Shown here one piece after another: positions 17,765 to 25,567 of a stretch of 64,000 nt of DNA. The translations under genes and the position numbers were made by a program. The DNA lies in NCBI RefSeq assembly GCF_013694095.1, contig NZ_JACEFB010000002.1, forward strand, positions 558,001 through 622,000. Direction: 5' to 3'. Every line of letters starts with the position of its first letter. The stretch's first letter is position 1. Below the pieces are notes generated by a model. That model had not been told where the DNA came from and did no database searches. It saw only the letters and a list, made by a program, of their open reading frames with translations. The stretch comes from Thermogemmata fonticola. GTDB taxonomy: Bacteria > Planctomycetota > Planctomycetia > Gemmatales > Gemmataceae.

Positions 17765-18781
17765 TCACGAGGCGGTCCGTTGAGCGGAGAAGGCAGCGGG
17801 AATGGGGGCCGGCGCTTCGCGCGGGGGCCGTTGGGCGGTGGCCAGGAGGCATTCCGCCTTGCCGGCGACGTAGCAGAGCCAAGCGGCGACATCGGCGGCG
17901 GGCTTCCACTGGAGCAGGCGGAGGTACCAGCGCGGCCCGCACCGGGCGATCCGCCGCTGCGCACTGGAGCGGAGCCAATCGACGTGGACCACGCCGCGAA
18001 CGCTGTGGACCCAAAACTGCTCGGCGGTCAGCATCGCCGTCAGAGTTTCCGGGGTGAAGTGGGTCAAATGGCGGGGCAGGTCCAAGCCGAACCAATCTTG
18101 CTGGAACCAGCGGGCCGGCCAGGAGGCGAAGTTGGGCACGGCGACGATCAGGTAGCCGCCGGGAACGAGGAGTTCCCAAGCGCGGCGGAGAATGAGGCGC
18201 GGCTGGTGGACGTGTTCCAGGGCCTGCCACATCGTGATGACGTGGAATGATCGAGGGGCGAGCTGGGGGTGGGGCAGGGAGCCGAGCAGAGCGCGGAAGC
18301 CCCGTTGTTGCAAGGCATGGACCACCTGCGGGGCGATGTCCAATCCGACGGTCTCCCAACCGCAGGCCGCCATGCGCTGGAGGAACGCTCCGCTGCCGCA
18401 GCCGAAGTCCAGCAGCCGGCCGGGGGGTTGGCACGGCAGGCGCCCGCGGCGCTCCGGACAGGGCCGGCCAAACAGCCGCGAAAACCATAAGGGCTTGGGG
18501 CGGGGCGGGCGGCGGAACCGGACCGCATGCGGTGCGTAATCCTGGGGGTAGAAGCGGAACATACTCGCCGCATCAGGACGGGGATTGGTGTAGACCAGGC
18601 CGCACTGGCGGCAGCGCACCACCGCAAAACGCAAGCCCCGCTGGCCGCCCGGCAACGGGTCTGCCGCCTCCAGCACCAACTCCGCCTCCGCCTGTCCGCA
18701 GAGCAGGCAATCCGTCTCTTCCCAGCGGAAATCGTACTGCGAGGAATCCGCCGCGTATTCCACCGGACTGGGAACCACCAT
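17765..18781 (-). CDS. Class I SAM-dependent methyltransferase with N-terminal zinc-ribbon-like motif
   Basis: 338 residues. Near the N-terminus are CLLCG and CRQCG, spaced like a small zinc-binding motif, and LVYTNPRP, typical of a methyltransferase subfamily acting on sugars or surface polymers. The SAM-binding fold follows: LLDFGCGSGAFLQRM, VGLDIAP, WQALEHVHQP and GGYLIVAVPNF. The C-terminal helices (HLTHFTPETLTAMLTAEQF) match the same group. The likely role is methylation of a sugar nucleotide or cell-envelope component, inferred from family only. ATG at 18781 was taken as start; earlier GTG or TTG starts up to 18847 are possible. It lies downstream of phoH on the same strand. Confidence 0.78.
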   Translation of the reverse strand: MVVPSPVEYAADSSQYDFRWEETDCLLCGQAEAELVLEAADPLPGGQRGLRFAVVRCRQCGLVYTNPRPDAASMFRFYPQDYAPHAVRFRRPPRPKPLWFSRLFGRPCPERRGRLPCQPPGRLLDFGCGSGAFLQRMAACGWETVGLDIAPQVVHALQQRGFRALLGSLPHPQLAPRSFHVITMWQALEHVHQPRLILRRAWELLVPGGYLIVAVPNFASWPARWFQQDWFGLDLPRHLTHFTPETLTAMLTAEQFWVHSVRGVVHVDWLRSSAQRRIARCGPRWYLRLLQWKPAADVAAWLCYVAGKAECLLATAQRPPREAPAPIPAAFSAQRTAS

Positions 18782-19005
18782 CGGGTCGATCACGCCTCCG
18801 TGCCAGGTAGCGGCCCGCAGCCTAGCGGAGCGGCAGAGAGCCGTCAATGCCAGTCCCCGTGGAACGGAAGGCCCGGTGCGATTGCCAGACAGTCCCGGCT
18901 TGCCCCAAGAGAAGGCAATACAGCGGCTGAATGTGGCTTGCCGCCGCGGCTCGCGTGCAGAAATGGCGCAAAAGCGGGAGAAGTCCCCCCTGGCGCGGCG
19001 GGCTG

Positions 19006-19965
19006 TCAGGAGCGCTTCCCCTTGGCGGCTGGCTCTTCGTAGGCCTTGACGATGCGCGTGACCAGAGGATTGCGGATGATGTCCGATTCATCCAGGTACA
19101 CGATGGCCACGCCTTCGACATCGCGCAGGCGCTGGACGGCATCTTCCAGTCCGCTTTTGATGCTTCGGGGCAGGTCGGTCTGGGTCAGGTCGCCGGTGAC
19201 GACGATTTTGGAATTGATCCCCAGGCGGGTGAGGAACATTTTCATCTGCGCCGGCGTGGCATTTTGGCCTTCGTCGAGGATGATCACGGCATTGTTGAGG
19301 GTCCGCCCGCGCATGTAAGCCAAGGGGAGGATTTCGATGATGTCGTTGTCCATGTAGCGCTTGACGGTTTCCGCATCCATGATTTCGTTGAGGGCGTCAA
19401 AGAGCGGGCGCAGGTAGGGATTGACTTTGGCGACGAGATCGCCGGGGAGGAAGCCGAGGCGTTCGCCGGCCTCAACAGCGGGGCGGACGAGGACGATTTT
19501 GCGCACCTGTCCGCTGCGGAGCAAGCCGACGGCCCAGCCGACAGCCAGGTAGGTCTTTCCGGTGCCCGCCGGTCCGACGCAGAGCACGACATCATGGGTG
19601 CGCAGGGCTTGGACGTAGCGCCCTTGGCCATCGGTGCGTGCCCGCAGTCCTCGGCCCGATTCCATGAGGGTCAAGTGGCCGGCGGCTTCGCCGGAACCGC
19701 GGACCACATCCAGCACCGTCCGCACATCCTCCGCCTGCAAGCGTCCCCGCCGCCGCAGCAACTGCCGCAACTGCTGCACGGCCCGCTCCGCCTTCTCCAC
19801 CGCTTCCACCGGCCCCTCAATTTGCAACAAGTCCCCCCGCGCCACCAGCTTGACGCCCAGGGCATCCCGTATCGTCCGCAGGTAGCTGTCCCGCGGTCCA
19901 AACAGCAGCACCGCTTCCTCTCGGCTGTCGAGAGTGATCGGATGCGTGACGACATTTTCGCTCAT
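19006..19965 (-). CDS. PhoH-family ATPase
   Basis: 319 residues, the standard PhoH length. An N-terminal KH-like region (PITLDSREEAVLLFGPRDSYLRTI) precedes the P-loop ATPase with Walker A GPAGTGKTYLAVGWAV, KIVLVRPAVEAGERLGFLPGD, MRGRTLNNAVIILDEGQNATPAQMKMFLTRLG (Walker B) and VVTGDLTQTDLP. PhoH-like proteins are thought to be RNA-associated helicase-type ATPases, and in other bacteria sit beside ybeY; no ybeY is present here. The start ATG has GAGGTGAAGCGATC upstream. It is 142 bases downstream of cdsA on the same strand. Confidence 0.93.
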   Translation of the reverse strand: MSENVVTHPITLDSREEAVLLFGPRDSYLRTIRDALGVKLVARGDLLQIEGPVEAVEKAERAVQQLRQLLRRRGRLQAEDVRTVLDVVRGSGEAAGHLTLMESGRGLRARTDGQGRYVQALRTHDVVLCVGPAGTGKTYLAVGWAVGLLRSGQVRKIVLVRPAVEAGERLGFLPGDLVAKVNPYLRPLFDALNEIMDAETVKRYMDNDIIEILPLAYMRGRTLNNAVIILDEGQNATPAQMKMFLTRLGINSKIVVTGDLTQTDLPRSIKSGLEDAVQRLRDVEGVAIVYLDESDIIRNPLVTRIVKAYEEPAAKGKRS

Positions 19966-20107
19966 GATCGCTTCACCTCAGCAGGACCTCGTTCCAGGCC
20001 TATCGGCTGGCCTATCCCTCAGCCGTCCGGCTTCCCAGCTTCCCGGAGACGTTGAGGCTTCCCGAAGACCGACAACGCAACCCATCGCTTGAAAGCTAAA
20101 ATCCTCA

Positions 20108-21007
20108 TCATGGCCAGAGGAACCGTGACGGAGGGAATTGGGACCAGAGATAGACGACCGGCGCCGCAAAAAGGAGCGAGTCGATCACGTCCAGCAGTCC
20201 GCCGAAAGCGGGGAGCAGCGCGGCGGCGTCTTTCGCATGGCAGTCCCGTTTCCAGAGGGACTCCGCAAGGTCTCCTAGCATGCCGGCTCCGCCGACCAGG
20301 AGTCCGAAGAGGACGGCTTCGCCCAGCCCGGCGGGAAAAAGCAGCGGCTGCCACTGCCCCAGAAGGATCGCCGTAGCTGCTCCCCCGGCCAATCCCCCCG
20401 CTGCCCCCTCCCAGGTCTTTTTGGGGCTGAGGTAGGGCGCCATGGGGGTACGTCCCAGGAACGTGCCGGTGAAGTAAGCCGTGATGTCATTGACTTTCGG
20501 CACAGCGATCGCCGCCACGAGCCAGGCCAGCGCTGGAGGCCCCTCCCCGGACTGCGGTAGGAGGCGCAATTGGAGAAAGCAGGAGCCGAGCAGGCCAAGG
20601 TAGCTCAGGATCAGCGTGGTGGCCGCCAGGCGGGGGAGGGCTGCTCCGGCATGGGGGTAGCAGGCCATTTCCCGCAGGAAGGCCGCAAGGAAGGCCCAGC
20701 CGTAGGCGAAGAGCACCGCCGTCCAGGGGGAGGGTGGGCAGAGGGGGGAAGCGGGGAAGGCGGAGGCGGCGAACAGGTGCCACCAGTTGGCCGCCCAGCA
20801 CAGGCTCAGGCCCAGGCCGAGCAGACCCAGCGGCGGACGATGGGCCGGTTCGAGCAGTTGCTGGAGTTCGTAGGCTGCACGCCAGAAGACGGCCAGCACC
20901 GTGAGGCCCAGCAGCGGATACCACGGCGCCAGGAAGCCATCCAGGTAGAGCAAGGCGGCGGCCAGCAGGGCCAGGACGGAGCCGATGAGCAAGCGGGTTC
21001 GGATCAT
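20108..21007 (-). CDS. cdsA: Phosphatidate cytidylyltransferase
   Basis: 299 residues with about eight hydrophobic segments. The C-terminal signature reads SLWKRDCHAKDAAALLPAFGGLLDVIDSLLF, equivalent to the CdsA pattern S.KR...KD....PGHGG.LDR.DS, with Phe in place of the His and Val in place of the Arg. The Asp residues that bind metal are kept. It makes CDP-diacylglycerol from phosphatidate and CTP in the inner membrane. Its ATG overlaps the stop of uppS (ATGA), so the two are translationally coupled, a pairing widespread in bacteria. Confidence 0.9.
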   Translation of the reverse strand: MIRTRLLIGSVLALLAAALLYLDGFLAPWYPLLGLTVLAVFWRAAYELQQLLEPAHRPPLGLLGLGLSLCWAANWWHLFAASAFPASPLCPPSPWTAVLFAYGWAFLAAFLREMACYPHAGAALPRLAATTLILSYLGLLGSCFLQLRLLPQSGEGPPALAWLVAAIAVPKVNDITAYFTGTFLGRTPMAPYLSPKKTWEGAAGGLAGGAATAILLGQWQPLLFPAGLGEAVLFGLLVGGAGMLGDLAESLWKRDCHAKDAAALLPAFGGLLDVIDSLLFAAPVVYLWSQFPPSRFLWP

Positions 21008-21774
21008 GCGGAGTCGTCAGTTTCTTTCCCCAAGCCGCCGAAGCGCCGCTCGCGCCGAGCGTAGTCCCGCAGGGCTTCGTGGAACAGGGGGGCGTCGAAT
21101 TCCGGCCAGTAACGCGGCGTCACCCACAGTTCGGCATAGGAAATCTGCCACAGGAGGAAATTGCTGAGCCGCATCTCTCCGGCCGTGCGGATGAGCAAAT
21201 CGGGATCGGGCATTCCCGCCGTGTAGAGTTGGGAAGCGAACGCCGCTTCGTCGATCTGGGCGGGGGCCAGCCGTCCCTCCCGGACCGCTTCGGCCAGGGC
21301 GCGGGCAGCATCGAGAATCTCGGCCCGGCTGCCGTAGTTGATCGCCAGGCAGAGGGTCAGACCGCGGTTTTCCGACGTGGCGGCCACATTCTCCGCGATC
21401 GCCGCCTGCACTTCCGCCGGCAATCCCTCCCGCCGACCGATGACCGCCAAGCGGATGTTCTGCTCCATGATGCGGGGCCGCTGCTCGTGCAGATACTTCT
21501 GCAACAGGAGCATGAGGAAGTCGATCTCTTGGCGGGGCCGTTTCCAGTTTTCCAGACTCAGGCAGTAAAGGGTCAGATAGGGAATGGCCAGGCGGCAACA
21601 CTCCTCGACGACGCAAGCCACGGCCTTGGCACCTTCCAGATGCCCTGCTGTTCGTTCCTTGCCGTGGGCCCGCGCCCACCGCCCATTCCCATCCATGATG
21701 ATGGCCACGTGCTGGGGCAAGCGGGCCGGGTCGAGTCCCACTGTGGCGGCGTAGGCGGCAGGGTCGACAGTCAC
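21004..21774 (-). CDS. uppS: Undecaprenyl diphosphate synthase (isoprenyl transferase)
   Basis: 256 residues. Conserved blocks of cis-prenyltransferases are all visible: HVAIIMDGNGRWA with the Mg-binding Asp, GHLEGAKAV, YLTLYCLSLENWKRP, INYGSRAEI, and the C-terminal PDPDLLIRTAGEMRLSNFLLWQISYAELWVTPRYWPEF. It condenses isopentenyl diphosphate onto farnesyl diphosphate to make the lipid carrier for peptidoglycan and surface polysaccharide. The GTG start at 21774 has GGAGG 10 bases upstream. Its stop overlaps the cdsA start. Confidence 0.96.
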   Translation of the reverse strand: MTVDPAAYAATVGLDPARLPQHVAIIMDGNGRWARAHGKERTAGHLEGAKAVACVVEECCRLAIPYLTLYCLSLENWKRPRQEIDFLMLLLQKYLHEQRPRIMEQNIRLAVIGRREGLPAEVQAAIAENVAATSENRGLTLCLAINYGSRAEILDAARALAEAVREGRLAPAQIDEAAFASQLYTAGMPDPDLLIRTAGEMRLSNFLLWQISYAELWVTPRYWPEFDAPLFHEALRDYARRERRFGGLGKETDDSA

Positions 21775-21927
21775 GCGGCGGATGCCTCCGAGGTTCCGAT
21801 GCGTAGGGACGGATGCCAGGCGGCCCGTCTCAAGCCCCGCTGTACCCGCCGGCCCCCGACCCGCCAGGGAGGTGGTTCGGCCAGCGAGCGCGGCAGAGCC
21901 GGTTCCTTCACCACCATCTTACACGCC

Positions 21928-23232
21928 TCACGCCGCAAGACGGATGGTTTGCTCCCGATCCGGGCCGACGGAGATGATGGACACCGGCAGGCCAATGAGT
22001 TCCGCAATCCGATCGACGTAGCGGCGGGCGGCGGGGGGCAGGTCGGCCAGACGGCGCGCCGTGCTGATATCTTCCCCCCAGCCGGGCAACGTCTCATACA
22101 CCGGCCGGCAGCGCTGGAGTTCGTAGGCATCGCTGGGGAAATGGACAGTGCGTTCCCCGTCCCGCTCGTATTCCACGCAGATTTTGACCTCCGGCAGGCC
22201 GCTGAGCACATCCAACAGCATGATGGTGATCTCATCCGCGCCGGCCAGGGCCGCCGTGTAGCGCACCGCCACGGCATCGAACCAGCCGCACCGCCGGGGC
22301 CGGCCCGTCACCGTGCCGTATTCCTTCCCGACCCGCCGAATCCGTTCCCCGTATCCTTCCGGCCCGTCGTTCAGCTCCGTGGGAAATGGCCCTTGGCCCA
22401 CCCGCGTCGTGTACGCCTTGACCACGCCGATGATCCGCGTCACATGCCGGGTCGGCAGACCCGCCCCGCTCCAAATCCCCGCCGGTAAACTGCTCGAACT
22501 TGTGACATACGGATAGGTACCGTGGTCCACGTCCAGCAGGCTGCCTTGGGCCGCCTCAAACAGGATCCGCTTCCCCTGCCGCGCCGCCTCCTGGAGCAAG
22601 CGGCAGGTGTCGGTGACGTAGGGCTTGAGGCGTTCGGCATAGGCGAGATACTCCTGGGCCAGGGCTTCGGCATCGAAGGGCTGGAAACTCGTGGGGTGGC
22701 CATTGGCGATGGCGGCCAGCAGGCGATTTTTGAAAGGCACAATCCGCGCCAGTCGCTCCCGAAAATGCTCCGGATGGAACAGCTCGCCGACCCGGATGCC
22801 GCAGCGCCGCCCCACTTTGTCCTGATAGCACGGTCCGATGCCCCGCCCCGTGGTGCCAATTTGGCCTTCGCTGCCGCTTTCCGCCAGCCGGTCCTCTTCG
22901 ATGTGATACGGGAAAATGAGATGGGCATGATCGCTCAAAGCGAGCGTCCGGCTCAGATCGAAACCATGCCGCTGCAACTGTTCGACTTCCTCCAAAAAAC
23001 GCGGCGGATAGACCACCACGCCATTGCCGATGACCGAGATGACATTGGGGCGGATCACTCCAGTCGGCAGCAGGGACAATTTGAAGGTCCGCCCTCCCGC
23101 CACGACCGTATGGCCGGCGTTGGCCCCGCCGTTGTACCGCACTACATAATCGAATTGCTCGCCGAGCAGGTCTACGATTTTGCCCTTGGCCTCATCGCCC
23201 CATTGCAAACCGACCACGCACGTCGCCGTCAT
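21928..23232 (-). CDS. purA: Adenylosuccinate synthase
   Basis: 434 residues. The start VVGLQWGDEAKGKIVDLL is the GTP-binding GDEGKGK loop with Ala in place of one Gly. Further motifs are RYNGGANAGHTV with the catalytic His, GTTGRGIGPCYQDK, EAAQGSLLDVDHGTYPYVTSS, TRVGQGPFPTEL and GRPRRCGWFDAVAVR. It forms adenylosuccinate from IMP, aspartate and GTP, the committed step to AMP. The start at 23232 follows only a weak purine-rich stretch. The leader carries a terminator-like hairpin (23298-23317), so attenuation is likely. Confidence 0.96.
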   Translation of the reverse strand: MTATCVVGLQWGDEAKGKIVDLLGEQFDYVVRYNGGANAGHTVVAGGRTFKLSLLPTGVIRPNVISVIGNGVVVYPPRFLEEVEQLQRHGFDLSRTLALSDHAHLIFPYHIEEDRLAESGSEGQIGTTGRGIGPCYQDKVGRRCGIRVGELFHPEHFRERLARIVPFKNRLLAAIANGHPTSFQPFDAEALAQEYLAYAERLKPYVTDTCRLLQEAARQGKRILFEAAQGSLLDVDHGTYPYVTSSSSLPAGIWSGAGLPTRHVTRIIGVVKAYTTRVGQGPFPTELNDGPEGYGERIRRVGKEYGTVTGRPRRCGWFDAVAVRYTAALAGADEITIMLLDVLSGLPEVKICVEYERDGERTVHFPSDAYELQRCRPVYETLPGWGEDISTARRLADLPPAARRYVDRIAELIGLPVSIISVGPDREQTIRLAA

Positions 23233-23284
23233 ATCGCACCCAACACCTGCCGTCCTATCCCCGTGATCTCCCGGCATGCCTTTG

Positions 23285-23329
23285 CTAGCAGTAAAAAAGC
23301 CCGGCACGCACCGGGCTGCGTCCTTCCAT
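23285..23329 (-). CDS. Putative 14-residue leader peptide spanning the purA attenuator
   Basis: An ATG at 23329 opens a 14-codon frame (MEGRSPVRAGLFYC, stop TAG at 23285) that runs through the complete hairpin and U-tract described at 23293-23317. GGGGTGG lies 2-3 bases upstream. A ribosome translating it would cover the hairpin. The predicted transcription start is close to this ATG, so the ribosome site may be incomplete; the leader peptide is a hypothesis. Confidence 0.35.
   Translation of the reverse strand: MEGRSPVRAGLFYC
23293..23317 (-). terminator. Intrinsic terminator in the purA leader (probable attenuator)
   Basis: Read on the minus strand, a 7-base-pair GC stem AGCCCGG / CCGGGCT with a 6-base loop is followed by TTTTTT. 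It lies 61-85 bases upstream of the purA ATG and has no minus-strand gene before it (efp is on the plus strand), so it cannot simply end another operon. The most economical reading is regulated premature termination of purA. Confidence 0.75.
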
Positions 23330-23343
23330 GACCACCCCGATAC

Positions 23344-23372
23344 ACGCTAGCTGTCCACGGGGGAAGCGTCAA
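23344..23372 (-). promoter_or_regulatory. Probable sigma-70-type promoter of purA
   Basis: On the minus strand TTGACG (23372-23367) is followed after 17 bases by TAGCGT (23349-23344). The -35 is 5/6 to consensus, the -10 is poorer. A transcript would begin near 23337, upstream of the attenuator hairpin. Confidence 0.5.
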
Positions 23373-23547
23373 GGGTGTCCACGCCAAAGGAGCTTCAGCG
23401 GCACCGCCCGGAGCTGCCGCCGAGCTACCGCCCCCAACCTGCCGCCCTCCAAACGGGACTCGCCGAACTGATACAATGCCATCAATCGGACCATTCCCAA
23501 AACCACGGGCGGTTGCGGAGCGACCCCCGGCAACTGGAGGGCTTCCC

Positions 23548-24123
23548 ATGGCGTCTATCAAAATGATCGATGTGCGGCCTGGTATGGTCATTAGCATGAA
23601 TGACAACCTCTACTACGTCATCGACCGCAATCTCAACACACCGGGGAACTGGCGGGCCATCCTCTACTTGAAAGTCAAAAACCTGCACACCGGTTCCATC
23701 ACCGACGAACGTGTCCATCCCGATGATAAAGTGGACCAGGTCTATCTGGAAACCAAAGACTTTATCTATTCCTACAAGGATGGCGATGCCTATGTGTTCC
23801 TCGATGCCGAGACTTATGAACCAGTGACCCTGCAAGCGGACATGGTGGGGGACAAGATCAAGTATCTGCGGGAAAACGACCCGTGCAAGATCACGTTTTA
23901 CGACGGCAAGCCGCTGGCCCTGGAACTGCCCCAAACAGTGACGCTCAAAGTGGTGGAGACGGAGCCGGGAATCAAAGGGGCCACCGCCGCGGCCCAAAAC
24001 AAACCCGCCGTGCTGGAAACCGGCCTGAAAGTTATGGTGCCCCCCTTCATCGAAGTCGGCGAATTGATCGTGGTGCAAACCGAAGATGGCAAGTATCTCC
24101 GCCGGGCCAAGGACGCCAAGTAA
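23548..24123 (+). CDS. efp: Translation elongation factor P, Asn34 type
   Basis: 191 residues, standard length: an N-terminal KOW-like domain, then two OB-fold domains ending in GLKVMVPPFIEVGELIVVQTEDGKYLRRAK. EF-P binds ribosomes stalled at polyproline. The tip loop normally carries the modified residue at position 34 (PGKG in E. coli). Here it reads NTPGNWRA, so position 34 is Asn and is followed by Trp-Arg. That excludes the EpmA lysylation target and places the protein in a less studied EF-P group. The start ATG follows CTGGAGGGC. It is divergent from purA across a 315-base gap. Confidence 0.93.
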   Translation: MASIKMIDVRPGMVISMNDNLYYVIDRNLNTPGNWRAILYLKVKNLHTGSITDERVHPDDKVDQVYLETKDFIYSYKDGDAYVFLDAETYEPVTLQADMVGDKIKYLRENDPCKITFYDGKPLALELPQTVTLKVVETEPGIKGATAAAQNKPAVLETGLKVMVPPFIEVGELIVVQTEDGKYLRRAKDAK

Positions 24124-24349
24124 ACATTCACTTCCGCTGAGATGCTGTCTCAGAATCGTAGGGAATCTGGAACTGGGAATGCCTGGATTTCCCATTGTGG
24201 GGAATGTCGGGATTCCGCTAATGGGGAAGTGAATGGATTCACCCCTGAGGTTTGCTCTGGGATTGGCATTTGTTCCAGGCCAACTTTCGAGATGTAGATG
24301 TTTTTCATAGTATATCGTGAAAGACGTAAAAAAGGGATGCGGTGAGTGA
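24124..24349. other. AT-richer intergenic region with overlapping inverted repeats
   Basis: Between efp and the SAM hydrolase gene the GC content falls visibly. The segment 24160-24215 contains TGGGAA ... TTCCCA within an outer GGAATC ... GATTCC pair, giving a possible two-level hairpin downstream of efp. There is no U-run directly after it, so I do not call a terminator. Confidence 0.4.
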
Positions 24350-25150
24350 ATGGCTGAGCCATTGATCACTCTGACGACGGATTTCGGCTATTCCGCGCCC
24401 TACGTGTCTGTGATGAAGGGGGTGATCTACGCGTTGTGCCCCTCGGCGCGGGTGGTGGACCTGACGCATGCCATCGCCCCGCAGAACATCCGGCAGGCGG
24501 CGTATTTTCTGGCGACGGCAGTGCCCTACTTTCCCGCGGGAACGATCCATGTCTGCGTGGTGGACCCCGGCGTGGGGACGGAGCGGGCGGCCCTGTACAC
24601 CCAGGTGGACGGGCAGCACCTCTTCGGGCCGGATAATGGCCTGTTCACCCTCCTGTGGCGGCAGGCCCGCGAGCCGCCCCTCGTCCGCCGCTTGACCGAG
24701 GCTCGTTTCTGGCGCCCAGTGGTGTCCGCCACCTTCCACGGTCGGGATATTTTCGCCCCGGCCGCTGCTCATCTTGCACGCGGCGTACCGCCGGAGGAAT
24801 TGGGACCGCTCCATCCCCACCCCGTCCAACTGGCTGTCCAGCCCGCTGTCTGCACGAGCACCGCCTGTGAGGGGGAAATCCAAGCGGTGGATGACTTCGG
24901 CAACCTGATCACGAACATCCCGGCGGCGCAAGTGCCGCAGCTTCCCTCCCTCGTGACCATTGGGTCCCGTCCGCCGCTGCGCCTGCCGTGGGTACGCACC
25001 TACGGGGACGCGCCCCCAGGCACCCTGGTCTCCCTCTTTTCCAGCGATGGCTACTTCGAGATCGCCCTGGTGCAAGGAAATGCCGCCCGGCAGTTGCAGG
25101 TTTCCCCTGGCGAATGCGTCCGCCTGACCTGGCAACCCAGTAGCCTGTGA
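24350..25150 (+). CDS. SAM hydroxide adenosyltransferase (DUF62 / SAM hydrolase)
   Basis: 266 residues with the full set of family motifs: LITLTTDFGYSAPYVSVMKG, IHVCVVDPGVGTERAAL, FGPDNGLFTLLW, SATFHGRDIFAPAAAHLA and IQAVDDFGNLITNIP. The family uses water (via an Asp/His/Arg-held hydroxide) to split S-adenosylmethionine into adenosine and methionine, and is related to fluorinase and chlorinase. The DFG loop and the DxHxR-equivalent FHGRD are kept and there is no halogenase insertion, so hydrolase is the better call. It is cytosolic. It follows efp by 226 bases. Confidence 0.9.
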   Translation: MAEPLITLTTDFGYSAPYVSVMKGVIYALCPSARVVDLTHAIAPQNIRQAAYFLATAVPYFPAGTIHVCVVDPGVGTERAALYTQVDGQHLFGPDNGLFTLLWRQAREPPLVRRLTEARFWRPVVSATFHGRDIFAPAAAHLARGVPPEELGPLHPHPVQLAVQPAVCTSTACEGEIQAVDDFGNLITNIPAAQVPQLPSLVTIGSRPPLRLPWVRTYGDAPPGTLVSLFSSDGYFEIALVQGNAARQLQVSPGECVRLTWQPSSL

Positions 25151-25567
25151 CGTTCCCTGGAGGCCGCACCCGCCGTGACATTCCGCGGTTTTGGGGCGGT
25201 TCCCCGTCGCCAGGCGTCCTTGATGAGGTCCCCTTACCTCCGCCTGCCGCTCCGCCGGGTGTGGTCCGTCAGGCGGGAGAGGCCCTTCTGCGGGCGCTGC
25301 GGCACTTCGCACCGTTCGTGCATCCCTTCGAAGGGGGGACCTTCCGATTGTGCCTATCGCAGCGATGGAGCGGGGAATGATAGCGATTTGACCTCCGCCT
25401 CTGCGGTCAAGAGGTCTTGGCAAAGCCCAGGTTCTGGAGCAGGATGGAATGGAAGAGGGAGCCATTGGGATCGGGGAAAGGGAAGCGCCGGGAGGAGGGC
25501 CGGGCCAGTCCTCCGTGCGGGCAGCGATTTCCTTCCCCGGTGATGGGGGAAGCCCACGAGGAGCACC
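25151..25567. other. Intergenic region, no recognised content
   Basis: 417 bases between the SAM hydrolase gene and the 937-residue protein. The ribosome site GAGGAG of the latter ends it. Open frames across it are low-complexity and unsupported. A promoter for the large gene is expected but none stands out. Confidence 0.5.

Noticed and set aside
24160-24215. Terminator downstream of efp
   Set aside because: Nested inverted repeats are present but no U-tract follows them; left as an intergenic remark only.
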